Assembly (NCBI GenBank): GCA_002430835.1
Contig: DJDA01000145.1
Coordinates: forward strand, 1 to 49,647
Direction: 5' to 3'
DNA length: 49,647 nt
Origin: Brevundimonas sp. UBA5936
GTDB lineage: Bacteria > Pseudomonadota > Alphaproteobacteria > Caulobacterales > Caulobacteraceae
The position numbers were made by a program, and so were the translations under genes. The stretch's first letter is position 1. Each line of letters begins with the position of its first letter. Shown here one piece after another: positions 8,341-16,316 of the stretch. The notes under the pieces are model-generated. The model saw nothing but the letters and a program-made list of their open reading frames with translations, had not been told where the DNA came from and did not search any database.

Positions 8341-8369
8341 CGCCCCGGACCTGGTCCGGGGCGTTTTTT
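8341..8369 (+). terminator. Rho-independent terminator after pstS
   Basis: A perfect 10-bp GC-rich stem (CGCCCCGGAC, 8341-8350, with 8354-8363), a 3-base loop and six T residues (8364-8369), 27 bases past the pstS stop. Confidence 0.95.
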
Positions 8370-8404
8370 CTTGTCGTTTCCGTACTTAACCCGGCGGGGC
8401 GCGA

Positions 8405-9490
8405 TCAGGCCGCCGCGCGGCGTCTCAGGCGCGCCACCCGGCGCAGACGGCGCCAGAAGCGGCCGCGCGCGGGTTCAGGATAGGGCTGCAGGTTCTCGAT
8501 GAACTGCTCGGCCGAGGCGCGCCAGCTGAACTTCTCCGCATAGGCGCGGACGTCCTTGCGATCCAGCTCCAGGCACTTCAGGCAGGCGGTCTTCAGGTCG
8601 TCGTCGATGAAGCCCGCGCCCGAGCCGGGGATGATGTCGATGGGGCCATGCGCCGGATAGGCGGCGACCGGCGTGCCCGTGCCCATGGCTTCCAGGATCA
8701 CCAGACCGAAGGTGTCTGTCCAGCTGGGGAAGACGAAGACGTCGGCGTCGGCGAAGCAGCGCGCCAGATCCTCGCCGAACTTGGCGCCGAGGAATTTCGC
8801 GTCGGGGTATTTTTCCTCAAGCTCGGCGCGGGCGGGGCCGTCGCCGACGATGATCTTGGTGCCGGGCAGGTCCAGGCCGAGGAAGGTCTCGATGTTCTTC
8901 TCGACCGCCACCCGGCCGACGTTGAGGAAGAAGGGGCGAGGCCAGTTCTCGCCGCCCATCTCCTTGTAGATCGGCTCCAGATCGGGGCGGAACAGCTCGG
9001 TGTCGACGCCGCGCGTCCAGGGCGAGACGTTCTTGAAGCCATGCTCGACCAGTTCGTCGCGCAGGGTCGGGGTGGCCACCATCAGCCGGCCCGACGGCTT
9101 GTGGAACCACTTCATATAGGCGTAGCCGACCTGCACCGGGATCGGGAAACGGGCCGAGACGTATTCCGGGAATTTGGTGTGATAGCTGGTCGTGAACGGC
9201 AGCTTCCACTCCACGCAGATGCGCCGCGTGGCGATGCCCAGGGGGCCTTCGGTGGCGATGTGGACGGCTTCGGGCTCGAAGGCGCGCAGGCGTTCGCGAA
9301 TCTCTTCCTCGGCGCCCAGGGCCAGGCGGATCTCGGGATAGGTCGGGCAGGGGATGGTCTTGAACTGGCTGGGTTCGATGACCTCGACCTCATGGCCCAT
9401 GGCGCGGCATTCGGCCACGGTGCGGGTCAGGGTGCGGACGACGCCGTTGACCTGAGGCTCCCAGGCGTCGGTGACCAGAACAATGCGCAT
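8405..9490 (-). CDS. GT4-family glycosyltransferase, lipid-glycosyltransferase-like
   Basis: 361 residues, GT-B fold. The N-terminal half starts MRIVLVTDAWEPQVNGVVRT, the pattern of the MgtA/SqdX group of glycosyltransferases, followed by SYHTKFPEY. The C-terminal nucleotide-sugar domain has NVGRVAVEKNIETFL, the GDGPAR loop, FPSWTDTFGLVILEAMGTG with the donor-binding E-x7-E, and GFIDDD. Relatives add mannose, glucose or sulfoquinovose to diacylglycerol or to mannosides; the basic C-terminal tail (RRLRRVARLRRRAA) suits membrane attachment. It converges on pstS, separated by the pstS terminator. A role in phosphate-sparing glycolipids is attractive but unproven; no Pho box was seen upstream. 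Confidence 0.85.
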   Translation of the reverse strand: MRIVLVTDAWEPQVNGVVRTLTRTVAECRAMGHEVEVIEPSQFKTIPCPTYPEIRLALGAEEEIRERLRAFEPEAVHIATEGPLGIATRRICVEWKLPFTTSYHTKFPEYVSARFPIPVQVGYAYMKWFHKPSGRLMVATPTLRDELVEHGFKNVSPWTRGVDTELFRPDLEPIYKEMGGENWPRPFFLNVGRVAVEKNIETFLGLDLPGTKIIVGDGPARAELEEKYPDAKFLGAKFGEDLARCFADADVFVFPSWTDTFGLVILEAMGTGTPVAAYPAHGPIDIIPGSGAGFIDDDLKTACLKCLELDRKDVRAYAEKFSWRASAEQFIENLQPYPEPARGRFWRRLRRVARLRRRAAA

Positions 9491-9667
9491 GAAGTCGATA
9501 GGGCCTTGAGCCGTTTCGCGAAGGCGAAACTTCTAGACGCTCCGCATGACGAAGGCGAGACGGCATGATAGAGCAGGGTGTGAACAGGCTTCACCTCTTC
9601 GCGAACGGCCATGTTGAGCCGCACCTCATTTTTGGGTGAGCGAATTATCAGAAGATTCTGCGATCAC

Positions 9668-9713
9668 CCGAATTCTGTGCGGCTTTCACCGTCATGATGT
9701 GATGCACATTCGG
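9668..9713 (+). promoter_or_regulatory. Gapped inverted repeat upstream of putA
   Basis: The half CCGAATTCTGTGC (9668-9680) is imperfectly mirrored by GCACATTCGG (9704-9713). The 9491-9745 gap between two divergent genes is noticeably more AT-rich than its surroundings, as expected for a promoter region. The repeat could be a binding site for a proline-responsive Lrp-type regulator; this is a guess from position. Confidence 0.25.
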
Positions 9714-9754
9714 CTTGTAACGTCATATATGCGGAAATTCACAGGATGGATTTC

Positions 9755-12700
9755 ATGACGCCGACCGATCTTCGCCATTGGGATGAGCTGGACCGGAACA
9801 AGTACCGGGACGAACGTGAGGTGGTGGCCGAACTGCTGGCCTCCGAACCGCTGACGCCTGACGGTCGTGCGGCGGTCCTGAGTGATGCGGTCGGTCTGGT
9901 CGAAAGCGCCCGCAAGAGCCAGAAGCGCCAGGGCGTGGTCGAAAGCTTCCTGCAGGAATTCAGCCTGGGCACCCGCGAAGGTCTGGCCCTGATGTGCTTG
10001 GCCGAGGCCCTGCTGCGTACGCCGGACGCGGGCACCCGCGACCGCCTGATCGCCGAGAAGATCGGTTCGGCCGACTGGGCCAGCCACATGGGGCAGTCGG
10101 ACAGCCTGTTCGTCAACGCCTCGACCTGGGGCCTGATGCTGACCGGCAAGCTGGTCGATGTCGACGATGAGGCGCGCAGCGACCTGCCGAACTTCCTCAA
10201 GCGCCTGGTCGGGCGTCTGGGCGAGCCGGTCATCCGCCAGGCCGTCGCCACCGCCGTGAAAATCATGGGCGAGCAGTTCGTCGTCGGCCGCACCATCGAG
10301 AGCGCGCTGAAGCGGTCGGACCGCGAGGAATGGCTGTGCAGCTTCGATATGCTGGGCGAGGGCGCCCGCACCGCCGCCGACGCCGAACGCTATGAAAAGA
10401 TCTACGCCGACGCCATCGAGGCCGTAGGCAAGACCGCCAAGGGCGAAGGCCCCGAGCGCGGCCACGGCGTCTCGGTCAAGCTGTCGGCCCTGTCGCCGCG
10501 CTATCAGGCGGTGCAGGAAGACCGGGTGTGGGAAGAGCTGTATCCTCGCATCCTGCGTCTGGCGCTGATCGCGGCCAAATACGACATCAACTACACCATC
10601 GACGCCGAAGAGGCCGACCGTCTGGCCCTGTCGCTGAAGCTGCTGGAGCGGCTGGCGCGCGAACCGGCGCTGGGCGACTGGCAGGGTCTGGGCCTCGCCG
10701 TTCAGGCCTATCAGAAGCGCACGACCGAGACGGTGGCCAAGCTGGCCGAACTGGCCAAGTCCTCGGGCCGCCGCCTGATGGTGCGCCTGGTCAAGGGCGC
10801 CTATTGGGACACCGAGATCAAGCTGGCCCAGGTCAACGGCCGCACCGACTATCCGGTCTTCACCACCAAGCCGGCGACCGACCTGAACTATCTGGTCTGC
10901 GCCAAGGCCCTGATCGAGGCCTCGCCCTACATCTTCTCGCAGTTCGCCACCCACAACGCCCACACCCTGGCCGCCGTGCACCGCATGGCCGCCGATCGCG
11001 GCGTGACCATCGAGTTCCAGCGCCTGCACGGCATGGGCGAGGCCCTCTATGACGGCGCCAAGGCCGAGTGGGGCGACGTGGTCGTGCGCGCCTACGCCCC
11101 CGTCGGCGGCCACGAAGAACTGCTGCCCTATCTGGTGCGCCGCCTGCTGGAGAACGGCGCTAACTCCTCCTTCGTCCACGCCCTGCTGGACGAGCGCGTG
11201 CCTGCGGCCGACGTGGCCGCCGATCCCATCACCTCGGTCGAGGCCCAGCCCGACCGCCATCCGAAGATCCCTGTACCCATGAACATCTACGGTGACCGCC
11301 AGAACTCCCTCGGCCGCGACTATTCGCAGGCTTCCGACCGCGAGCGTCATGCGGCGGCTCTGGAGCGCGTCGACAGCGAGAAGCTGACCGCCGGCCCGAT
11401 CATCGGCGGCAAGCTGCGCGCCGGCGTGAACGCCCAGGACGTCACCAATCCCTACGACCGCACCCGCATCCTGGGTCATGTGTCGGAAGCCTCGGTCGAG
11501 GACGTCGACGCCGCCGTCAACGCCGCCGCCAACGCCCAGTTCGCCTGGGACCGTTTGGGCGGCGCGGGCCGCGCACCCGTCCTGCGCGCCATGGCCGACG
11601 CCCTGGAAGCCGATCTGGACCGTCTGGTCGCCCTTCTGTCGCGTGAAGCGGGCAAGACGCTGAACGACGGCGTGGCCGAGGTGCGCGAAGCCGCCGACTT
11701 CTGCCGCTACTACGCCCTGCTGGCCGAGCGCGACTTCGGCGGCCGCCAGACCCTGAAGGGCCCGACCGGCGAGACGAACGAATTGGTCCTGCACGGTCGC
11801 GGCGTCTTCGCCTGCATCAGCCCGTGGAACTTCCCGCTGGCCATCTTCACCGGCCAGATCGCGGCTGCCCTGGCCGCCGGCAACGCCGTGGTGGCCAAGC
11901 CCGCCGAGCAGACGCCGCTGATCGCCGCTGAAGCCGTGCGCCTCTACTACAAGGCCGGTCTGAACCCTGACCTGCTGGCTCTGGTCCCCGGTCGCGGCGA
12001 GACCGTCGGCGTGGCCCTGACCGGCCATCCGGGCATCGACGGCGTGGCCTTCACCGGCGGCACCGACACCGCCTCGGCGATCAACCGCGGCCTAGCCGCG
12101 CGTCCGGGCGCCATCATCCCCTTCATCGCTGAGACGGGCGGCCTGAACGGCATGTTCGTCGACACCACGGCGCTGAAGGAACAGATCATCGACGACGTCA
12201 TCCTGTCGGCCTTCGGTTCGGCCGGGCAGCGTTGCTCGGCCCTGCGCGTCCTCTATGCGCCCAAGGATTCGGCCGACGCCCTGATCGAGGGCCTGAAGGG
12301 CGCCCTGGCGGCCCAGGTGCTGGGCGACCCGACGGACGCCAAGACCGACATCGGCCCGGTGATCGACGCCGAAAGCCGCGCCAACCTGGAAGCCCACGTC
12401 GAGCGCCTGTCCAAGGAAGCCAAGATCATCGCCCGCGCCGAACTGCCGGCCGGCGCCGACAAGGGCGACCTGTTCGCCCCGACCATCGCCGAGATCCCGA
12501 CCCCGGACTTCCTGGAGCGCGAAGTCTTCGGCCCGATCCTGCACGTCTACCGCTATGAGCCGAAGGATCTGGAAAAGGTCGCGGGCAAGCTGGCGGCGCG
12601 CGGCTTCGGCCTGACGCTGGGCGTCCATAGCCGCATCGACGCCTTCGCCAAGGAAGTGATGGAACTGGTCCCGGCGGGCAACGTCTACGTCAACCGCTCG

Positions 12701-12865
12701 ATCATCGGCGCGGTGGTCGGCGTGCAACCGTTCGGCGGCGAAGGCCTCAGCGGCACCGGCCCCAAGGCGGGCGGCCCCAACAGCCTGATCCGCTACGCCG
12801 CCGAAAAGGCCATCAGCATCAACATCGCCGCCCAGGGCGGCGATCCGGCGCTGCTGAACCTGTAA
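9755..12865 (+). CDS. putA: Bifunctional proline dehydrogenase / L-glutamate gamma-semialdehyde dehydrogenase
   Basis: About 1036 residues. Oxidises proline to glutamate in two steps, FAD then NAD dependent, usually on the inner face of the membrane. The proline dehydrogenase barrel occupies roughly residues 150-480, with YTIDAEEADRL, RLVKGAYWDTEIK (near 345) and EFQRLHGMGEALY. The aldehyde dehydrogenase half follows, with CISPWNFPLAIF, AKPAEQTP, ETGGLN and the catalytic cysteine in SAGQRCSALR (near 827), then EVFGPILHVYRY. The N-terminal DNA-binding ribbon-helix-helix domain of E. coli PutA is absent, so this is the short, non-regulatory type. ATGs at 9746 and 9755 are in frame; I favour 9755 because AGGA lies eight bases upstream of it but too near the first. 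Confidence 0.96.
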   Translation: MTPTDLRHWDELDRNKYRDEREVVAELLASEPLTPDGRAAVLSDAVGLVESARKSQKRQGVVESFLQEFSLGTREGLALMCLAEALLRTPDAGTRDRLIAEKIGSADWASHMGQSDSLFVNASTWGLMLTGKLVDVDDEARSDLPNFLKRLVGRLGEPVIRQAVATAVKIMGEQFVVGRTIESALKRSDREEWLCSFDMLGEGARTAADAERYEKIYADAIEAVGKTAKGEGPERGHGVSVKLSALSPRYQAVQEDRVWEELYPRILRLALIAAKYDINYTIDAEEADRLALSLKLLERLAREPALGDWQGLGLAVQAYQKRTTETVAKLAELAKSSGRRLMVRLVKGAYWDTEIKLAQVNGRTDYPVFTTKPATDLNYLVCAKALIEASPYIFSQFATHNAHTLAAVHRMAADRGVTIEFQRLHGMGEALYDGAKAEWGDVVVRAYAPVGGHEELLPYLVRRLLENGANSSFVHALLDERVPAADVAADPITSVEAQPDRHPKIPVPMNIYGDRQNSLGRDYSQASDRERHAAALERVDSEKLTAGPIIGGKLRAGVNAQDVTNPYDRTRILGHVSEASVEDVDAAVNAAANAQFAWDRLGGAGRAPVLRAMADALEADLDRLVALLSREAGKTLNDGVAEVREAADFCRYYALLAERDFGGRQTLKGPTGETNELVLHGRGVFACISPWNFPLAIFTGQIAAALAAGNAVVAKPAEQTPLIAAEAVRLYYKAGLNPDLLALVPGRGETVGVALTGHPGIDGVAFTGGTDTASAINRGLAARPGAIIPFIAETGGLNGMFVDTTALKEQIIDDVILSAFGSAGQRCSALRVLYAPKDSADALIEGLKGALAAQVLGDPTDAKTDIGPVIDAESRANLEAHVERLSKEAKIIARAELPAGADKGDLFAPTIAEIPTPDFLEREVFGPILHVYRYEPKDLEKVAGKLAARGFGLTLGVHSRIDAFAKEVMELVPAGNVYVNRSIIGAVVGVQPFGGEGLSGTGPKAGGPNSLIRYAAEKAISINIAAQGGDPALLNL

Positions 12866-12872
12866 AGATGAT

Positions 12873-12906
12873 CGCTGCAGCGTGCTCTCGTCAGTGCGCT
12901 GCAGCG
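12873..12906 (+). other. Hairpin after putA
   Basis: Two copies of the palindrome CGCTGCAGCG (12873-12882 and 12897-12906) can pair over a 14-base loop, eight bases past the putA stop. There is no T-run, so termination is possible but not clear. Confidence 0.45.
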
Positions 12907-13040
12907 GTTTCACGCCCCGGCGCGGGGGCTGAAGTTTTCATTCAGAACAACGCTTCACAAGTGTCGGTCTATGCTTTCCTCTGCGTGCTGTTTGCCATGC
13001 GTTCGTTGAACGCGGTGTGAAGTAACGAGGGGAAGCCGGA

Positions 13041-14045
13041 ATGAGTGATTTTGTGAAGCGGGCGGGTCACTTCTTCCGACAGATCAATCGGCTTCCGGGG
13101 CGGACGACGCAGCTGGAGCGAAAGGTGGACCGCCTGCTGAAGCATGTCGTGGAGATGCGGCGGGAAAACCTTCTGTTGCTCGATACACTGTCGTTTCCTG
13201 CACGGGAACAATGGCTTGGCCAGCCGCCGCTCATCGCTGGCGAACCCGGGCAGATGGTCTTCGCCTCAGCCGCCATGTGCCGGCAAGACAGCTTTCGCCA
13301 GCCCTATTTTTCCTACTGGACGGCGCGGCTCGGAGATTCCCTGCGGTATCACCGCAAACTCTGGGAGTTCGTCTTCATCGCCCAGGCCTTGTGGGAACGC
13401 GGCGTCGTCATCTCTGGGCGTCGAGGGCTGGGCTTCGGCGTCGGGATTGAACCCCTGTCGGCCTTTTTTGCGTCTCAGGATGTAAGGGTCACGGCGACGG
13501 ACCTGATGTTCGAAGGCGCAGCGAGTCTGGGTTGGACCGATACGAACCAGCATGCCGCCGGCAAGGAGGCGCTTCGCAAGCCTGCCATCTGTCCCGACGA
13601 CCTGTTTGATCGCAATGTCGAGTTCCGCGAGTGCGACATGAACACCGTGCCGGACGATCTGACGGGGTATGATTTCTGCTGGTCGGCCTGCGCTCTCGAG
13701 CATCTGGGCTCCATCGAGAAGGGCCTGGCCTTCATCGAGCGCTCGGTCCAGTGCCTGAAACCTGGCGGCTGGGCGATTCATACGACCGAGTTCAACGTCA
13801 CGTCGAACTTCGAGACGGTGGATCACATGGAAACCGTGCTGTTCCGTCGCCGCGACCTGGAAGCGTTGGCCGAGCGTCTGCGGGCGCAGGGCCATTTCGT
13901 CGCCCCGATAGACTGGAATCCGGGAGCGGAGCCCCTGGACCGTTACTACGATATCGCGCCTTACAAGGAGCAGCCGCACCTCAAGATGGCGCTGAGCGGT
14001 TTCGGCGCCACCTCCATAGGCTTCATCGTTCAGCGCGGTCGCTAA
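13041..14045 (+). CDS. SAM-dependent methyltransferase-like protein with N-terminal coiled coil
   Basis: 334 residues. The first ~55 residues are charged and probably coiled coil (TTQLERKVDRLLKHVVEMRR). The central part has a Rossmann-like methyltransferase pattern: GLGFGVGIEPLSAFFAS as motif I, VTATDLMFEG as the strand-2 acidic region, DFCWSACALEHLGSIEKGLAF as motif post-I/IV, and CLKPGGWAIHTTEF as motif V/VI. The substrate cannot be read from the sequence. Such proteins with a coiled-coil lead are common in bacterial glycan loci, and the next gene on this strand also resembles a polysaccharide-locus protein, so modification of a glycan or its lipid carrier is possible. Confidence 0.75.
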   Translation: MSDFVKRAGHFFRQINRLPGRTTQLERKVDRLLKHVVEMRRENLLLLDTLSFPAREQWLGQPPLIAGEPGQMVFASAAMCRQDSFRQPYFSYWTARLGDSLRYHRKLWEFVFIAQALWERGVVISGRRGLGFGVGIEPLSAFFASQDVRVTATDLMFEGAASLGWTDTNQHAAGKEALRKPAICPDDLFDRNVEFRECDMNTVPDDLTGYDFCWSACALEHLGSIEKGLAFIERSVQCLKPGGWAIHTTEFNVTSNFETVDHMETVLFRRRDLEALAERLRAQGHFVAPIDWNPGAEPLDRYYDIAPYKEQPHLKMALSGFGATSIGFIVQRGR

Positions 14046-14165
14046 TCCTGCTGTGAAGCCGCTGCTGTTTCCTTAGGGCGAGGCTGTCGCCAGACGCTGA
14101 TCGCTGTGCGCGCAATCTTCGCGGACGCCCAAATTCGGTCTAAGGAGTCCGGTCAAGGAGACCGA

Positions 14166-15383
14166 ATGCTTGACCTCTTCCGCAGCGACAACGTCGTTGT
14201 CCGCAGCGTGCCCGCCTCGGACGTCAGCCGTTGGGTCGTGACCTTTGATAACTACGGTATCGGTCATGGCTTCGATCGCCCAGGGTTCGGTCAAGAATTC
14301 CTCCGCGGCGCGGGAATCTCCGCCATTCATGTGCTGGGCGCGCGCGAGGATTGGTATCAGTACCCAGAGATGGCGGCGGCGATGGCGAGCGTGCGTCAAG
14401 CCGTGGCTGGCGCTGATCGAGTCATGACCTATGGCTCCAGCATGGGCGGCTACGCCGCCTTGCGTTTTGCCGACGCCGCGGGCGCCAACGCCGCCCTGGC
14501 GCTGTCGCCCCAGTATTCGATCGATCCCAGGAAGGCTCCCTTCGAGAAGCGCTGGATCCAGGACAGCCGCCGCATCCGCTGGCTGCCTGAAATCGATGGT
14601 CGGCTGACCTGTGCGGCGCGTCCTGTCGTGGTGTTCGATCCGACGGCGGAGGATGGGCGGCATATCGCCCTCATCCAGAAGGATATCGCGATCACGGCGA
14701 TCAGCCTGCCCTATGTCTCGCATCCGGCGACGACCTATCTGGGAGAGGTGGGGCTGCTCAAGTCGCTGGTCTTGCAAACCTTGTCGGGCGAGTTGGACGG
14801 ACCGGCCTTTAATCGTGAAGGACGTTTGGCGCGGCGCCGAAGCAGCCTGTATATTTCCAACCTCGCCCAATCACAGCCCAGCCATCGACAGGGGCTGGCG
14901 CTGTCCCTGGCGCGCCTGTCGGTCGAGAAGGCGCCCGGCAATCCGCTGACGGGGGTGGCTCTCGCGCGTATCCTGTCGCGAGCCGGCGAACACGACCAGG
15001 CGGTCGCCGAGATGGAGCGCGTGACGGTCCTGACGAGGGGCGATCCGAACTATCTCGTTCATTTTGTGAACGCCCTGATGGCGGCGAACCGGCCGGCCGA
15101 GGCCCTGTCGACCGCACGAGAGGTGGTCAACGCCTGGCCGCATATGGCGCATCTGCATGCGTGGGAAAGCGCGGTGCTGTGGGCCGCCGGCGAGTATGAC
15201 GCCGCTGTCGAGGCGACGACGCGGGCGATCACGCTCGATCCTCAGGACAAGAAGTATCCTCGGCTGTTGAAGAACTATCGCCAGAAGATGGCTGGGACGC
15301 GGGTGCAGCCTTCGGGGCCTTGGCGTTGGATCAGGCGGTGGTCCGCAAGCCTGGCGCGCGCCCGACCACAGTCGGCGCCGTAG
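14166..15383 (+). CDS. Alpha/beta-hydrolase-like protein with C-terminal TPR repeats
   Basis: 405 residues from the ATG at 14166, chosen because AAGGAG lies five bases upstream; the frame is open from 14106. The N-terminal domain carries GSSMGGYAALRFADAAGA near residues 90-107, a GxSxG nucleophile elbow with Ser92, and FDPTAEDGRH may supply the acid. The C-terminal half (about 245-385) contains three or four TPR-like units (NPLTGVALARILSRAGEHDQ, PAEALSTAREVV, YDAAVEATTRAITLDPQD) and ends basic. No signal peptide. Known relatives of this layout are esterase or scaffold-like proteins of polysaccharide loci, but the substrate is unknown. It follows the methyltransferase by 120 bases on the same strand. 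Confidence 0.72.
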   Translation: MLDLFRSDNVVVRSVPASDVSRWVVTFDNYGIGHGFDRPGFGQEFLRGAGISAIHVLGAREDWYQYPEMAAAMASVRQAVAGADRVMTYGSSMGGYAALRFADAAGANAALALSPQYSIDPRKAPFEKRWIQDSRRIRWLPEIDGRLTCAARPVVVFDPTAEDGRHIALIQKDIAITAISLPYVSHPATTYLGEVGLLKSLVLQTLSGELDGPAFNREGRLARRRSSLYISNLAQSQPSHRQGLALSLARLSVEKAPGNPLTGVALARILSRAGEHDQAVAEMERVTVLTRGDPNYLVHFVNALMAANRPAEALSTAREVVNAWPHMAHLHAWESAVLWAAGEYDAAVEATTRAITLDPQDKKYPRLLKNYRQKMAGTRVQPSGPWRWIRRWSASLARARPQSAP

Positions 15384-15392
15384 CGGTTCTGA

Positions 15393-16316
15393 TCAACCGG
15401 CTCCGCGCGGCCAACCGCCCGCGCGGCTGAGGGCGCTGGGGTTGGGCTTGCCGATCTGGGCGCCGATCCAGCGGGCCGCAGCGATCAGGGCGTCCAGGTC
15501 GTAGCCGGTCGAATAGCCCGCGCGCTCCAGCATGTAGACCAGATCCTCGGTGGCGATGTTGCCGGTCGCGCCGGGTGCGAAGGGGCAGCCGCCGATGCCG
15601 CCGACCGAGGCGTCCAGCACGTCGACGCCGGCTTCCACGCCCGCATAGGCGTTGGCCAGGCCCGTATTGCGGGTGTCGTGGAAGTGCAGGCGCAGCGTGG
15701 CGTCCGGCGCGGCCTGGCGGGCGGCCTCGACCTTCTTCGTCACGCTCCACGGATCGCCGACGCCGATGGTGTCGGCCAGGGCGATCTCCTCGACGCCCAG
15801 GGCGGCGATGCGGGCGACCAGGTCGCTGACCTGCTGCACAGGGACTTCGCCGTCGAACGGGCAGCCCCAGACGCAGGACAGGGTGGCTGACAGCCTGGGC
15901 GTCGCGCCGGGCGCGCCTTCTGCGTTGGCGCGACCCGCCACGATCTCGGACAGCATCTGCACCTGCTGATCGACGCTGAGGCCCTGGTTCTTCAGGCCGA
16001 AGCCGTCGGTGACGGACATGGCGACGTTGACCTCGTCTACCGCCGTGCCCAGGGCGCGGTCATAGCCCTTGCCGTTCAAAACGAGGCCGATGCGGCTGCG
16101 CCCTTCAGTGCGGGGCAGGGCGGTCATGACCTCTTCGGCCCCTGCCATCTGAGGCACGTATTTGGGGTGGACGAAGCTGACGGCTTCGATGCGCCTGGCC
16201 CCGGCCGCTTCAAGGCGTTGCACGAAGTCAGCGCGGACGGCCGGCTCCAGCACCGTCTTTTCGTTCTGAAGGCCGTCGCGCGGGCCGACCTCGACGATCT
16301 GGATGAAGCGGTTCAT
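15393..16316 (-). CDS. mvaB: Hydroxymethylglutaryl-CoA lyase
   Basis: 307 residues, usual length. Cleaves HMG-CoA to acetyl-CoA and acetoacetate, the last step of leucine breakdown. EVGPRDGLQNE at the N-terminus holds the catalytic Arg/Asp, HFHDTRNTGLANA holds the metal-binding His pair, and the signature Cys loop reads GGIGGCPFAPGATGN. The other leucine-catabolism genes are not nearby. Its start codon overlaps the stop of the preceding GT39 gene by four bases (ATGA), so it appears co-translated with a functionally unrelated membrane glycosyltransferase. The last residues (RAGGWPRGAG) differ from relatives and look unimportant. Confidence 0.93.
   Translation of the reverse strand: MNRFIQIVEVGPRDGLQNEKTVLEPAVRADFVQRLEAAGARRIEAVSFVHPKYVPQMAGAEEVMTALPRTEGRSRIGLVLNGKGYDRALGTAVDEVNVAMSVTDGFGLKNQGLSVDQQVQMLSEIVAGRANAEGAPGATPRLSATLSCVWGCPFDGEVPVQQVSDLVARIAALGVEEIALADTIGVGDPWSVTKKVEAARQAAPDATLRLHFHDTRNTGLANAYAGVEAGVDVLDASVGGIGGCPFAPGATGNIATEDLVYMLERAGYSTGYDLDALIAAARWIGAQIGKPNPSALSRAGGWPRGAG

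Noticed and set aside
9692..12028. 778-residue open frame antisense to putA
   Set aside because: Gly/Gln/His/Asp-rich composition typical of the antisense shadow of a GC-rich gene; the plus strand is an unmistakable PutA.
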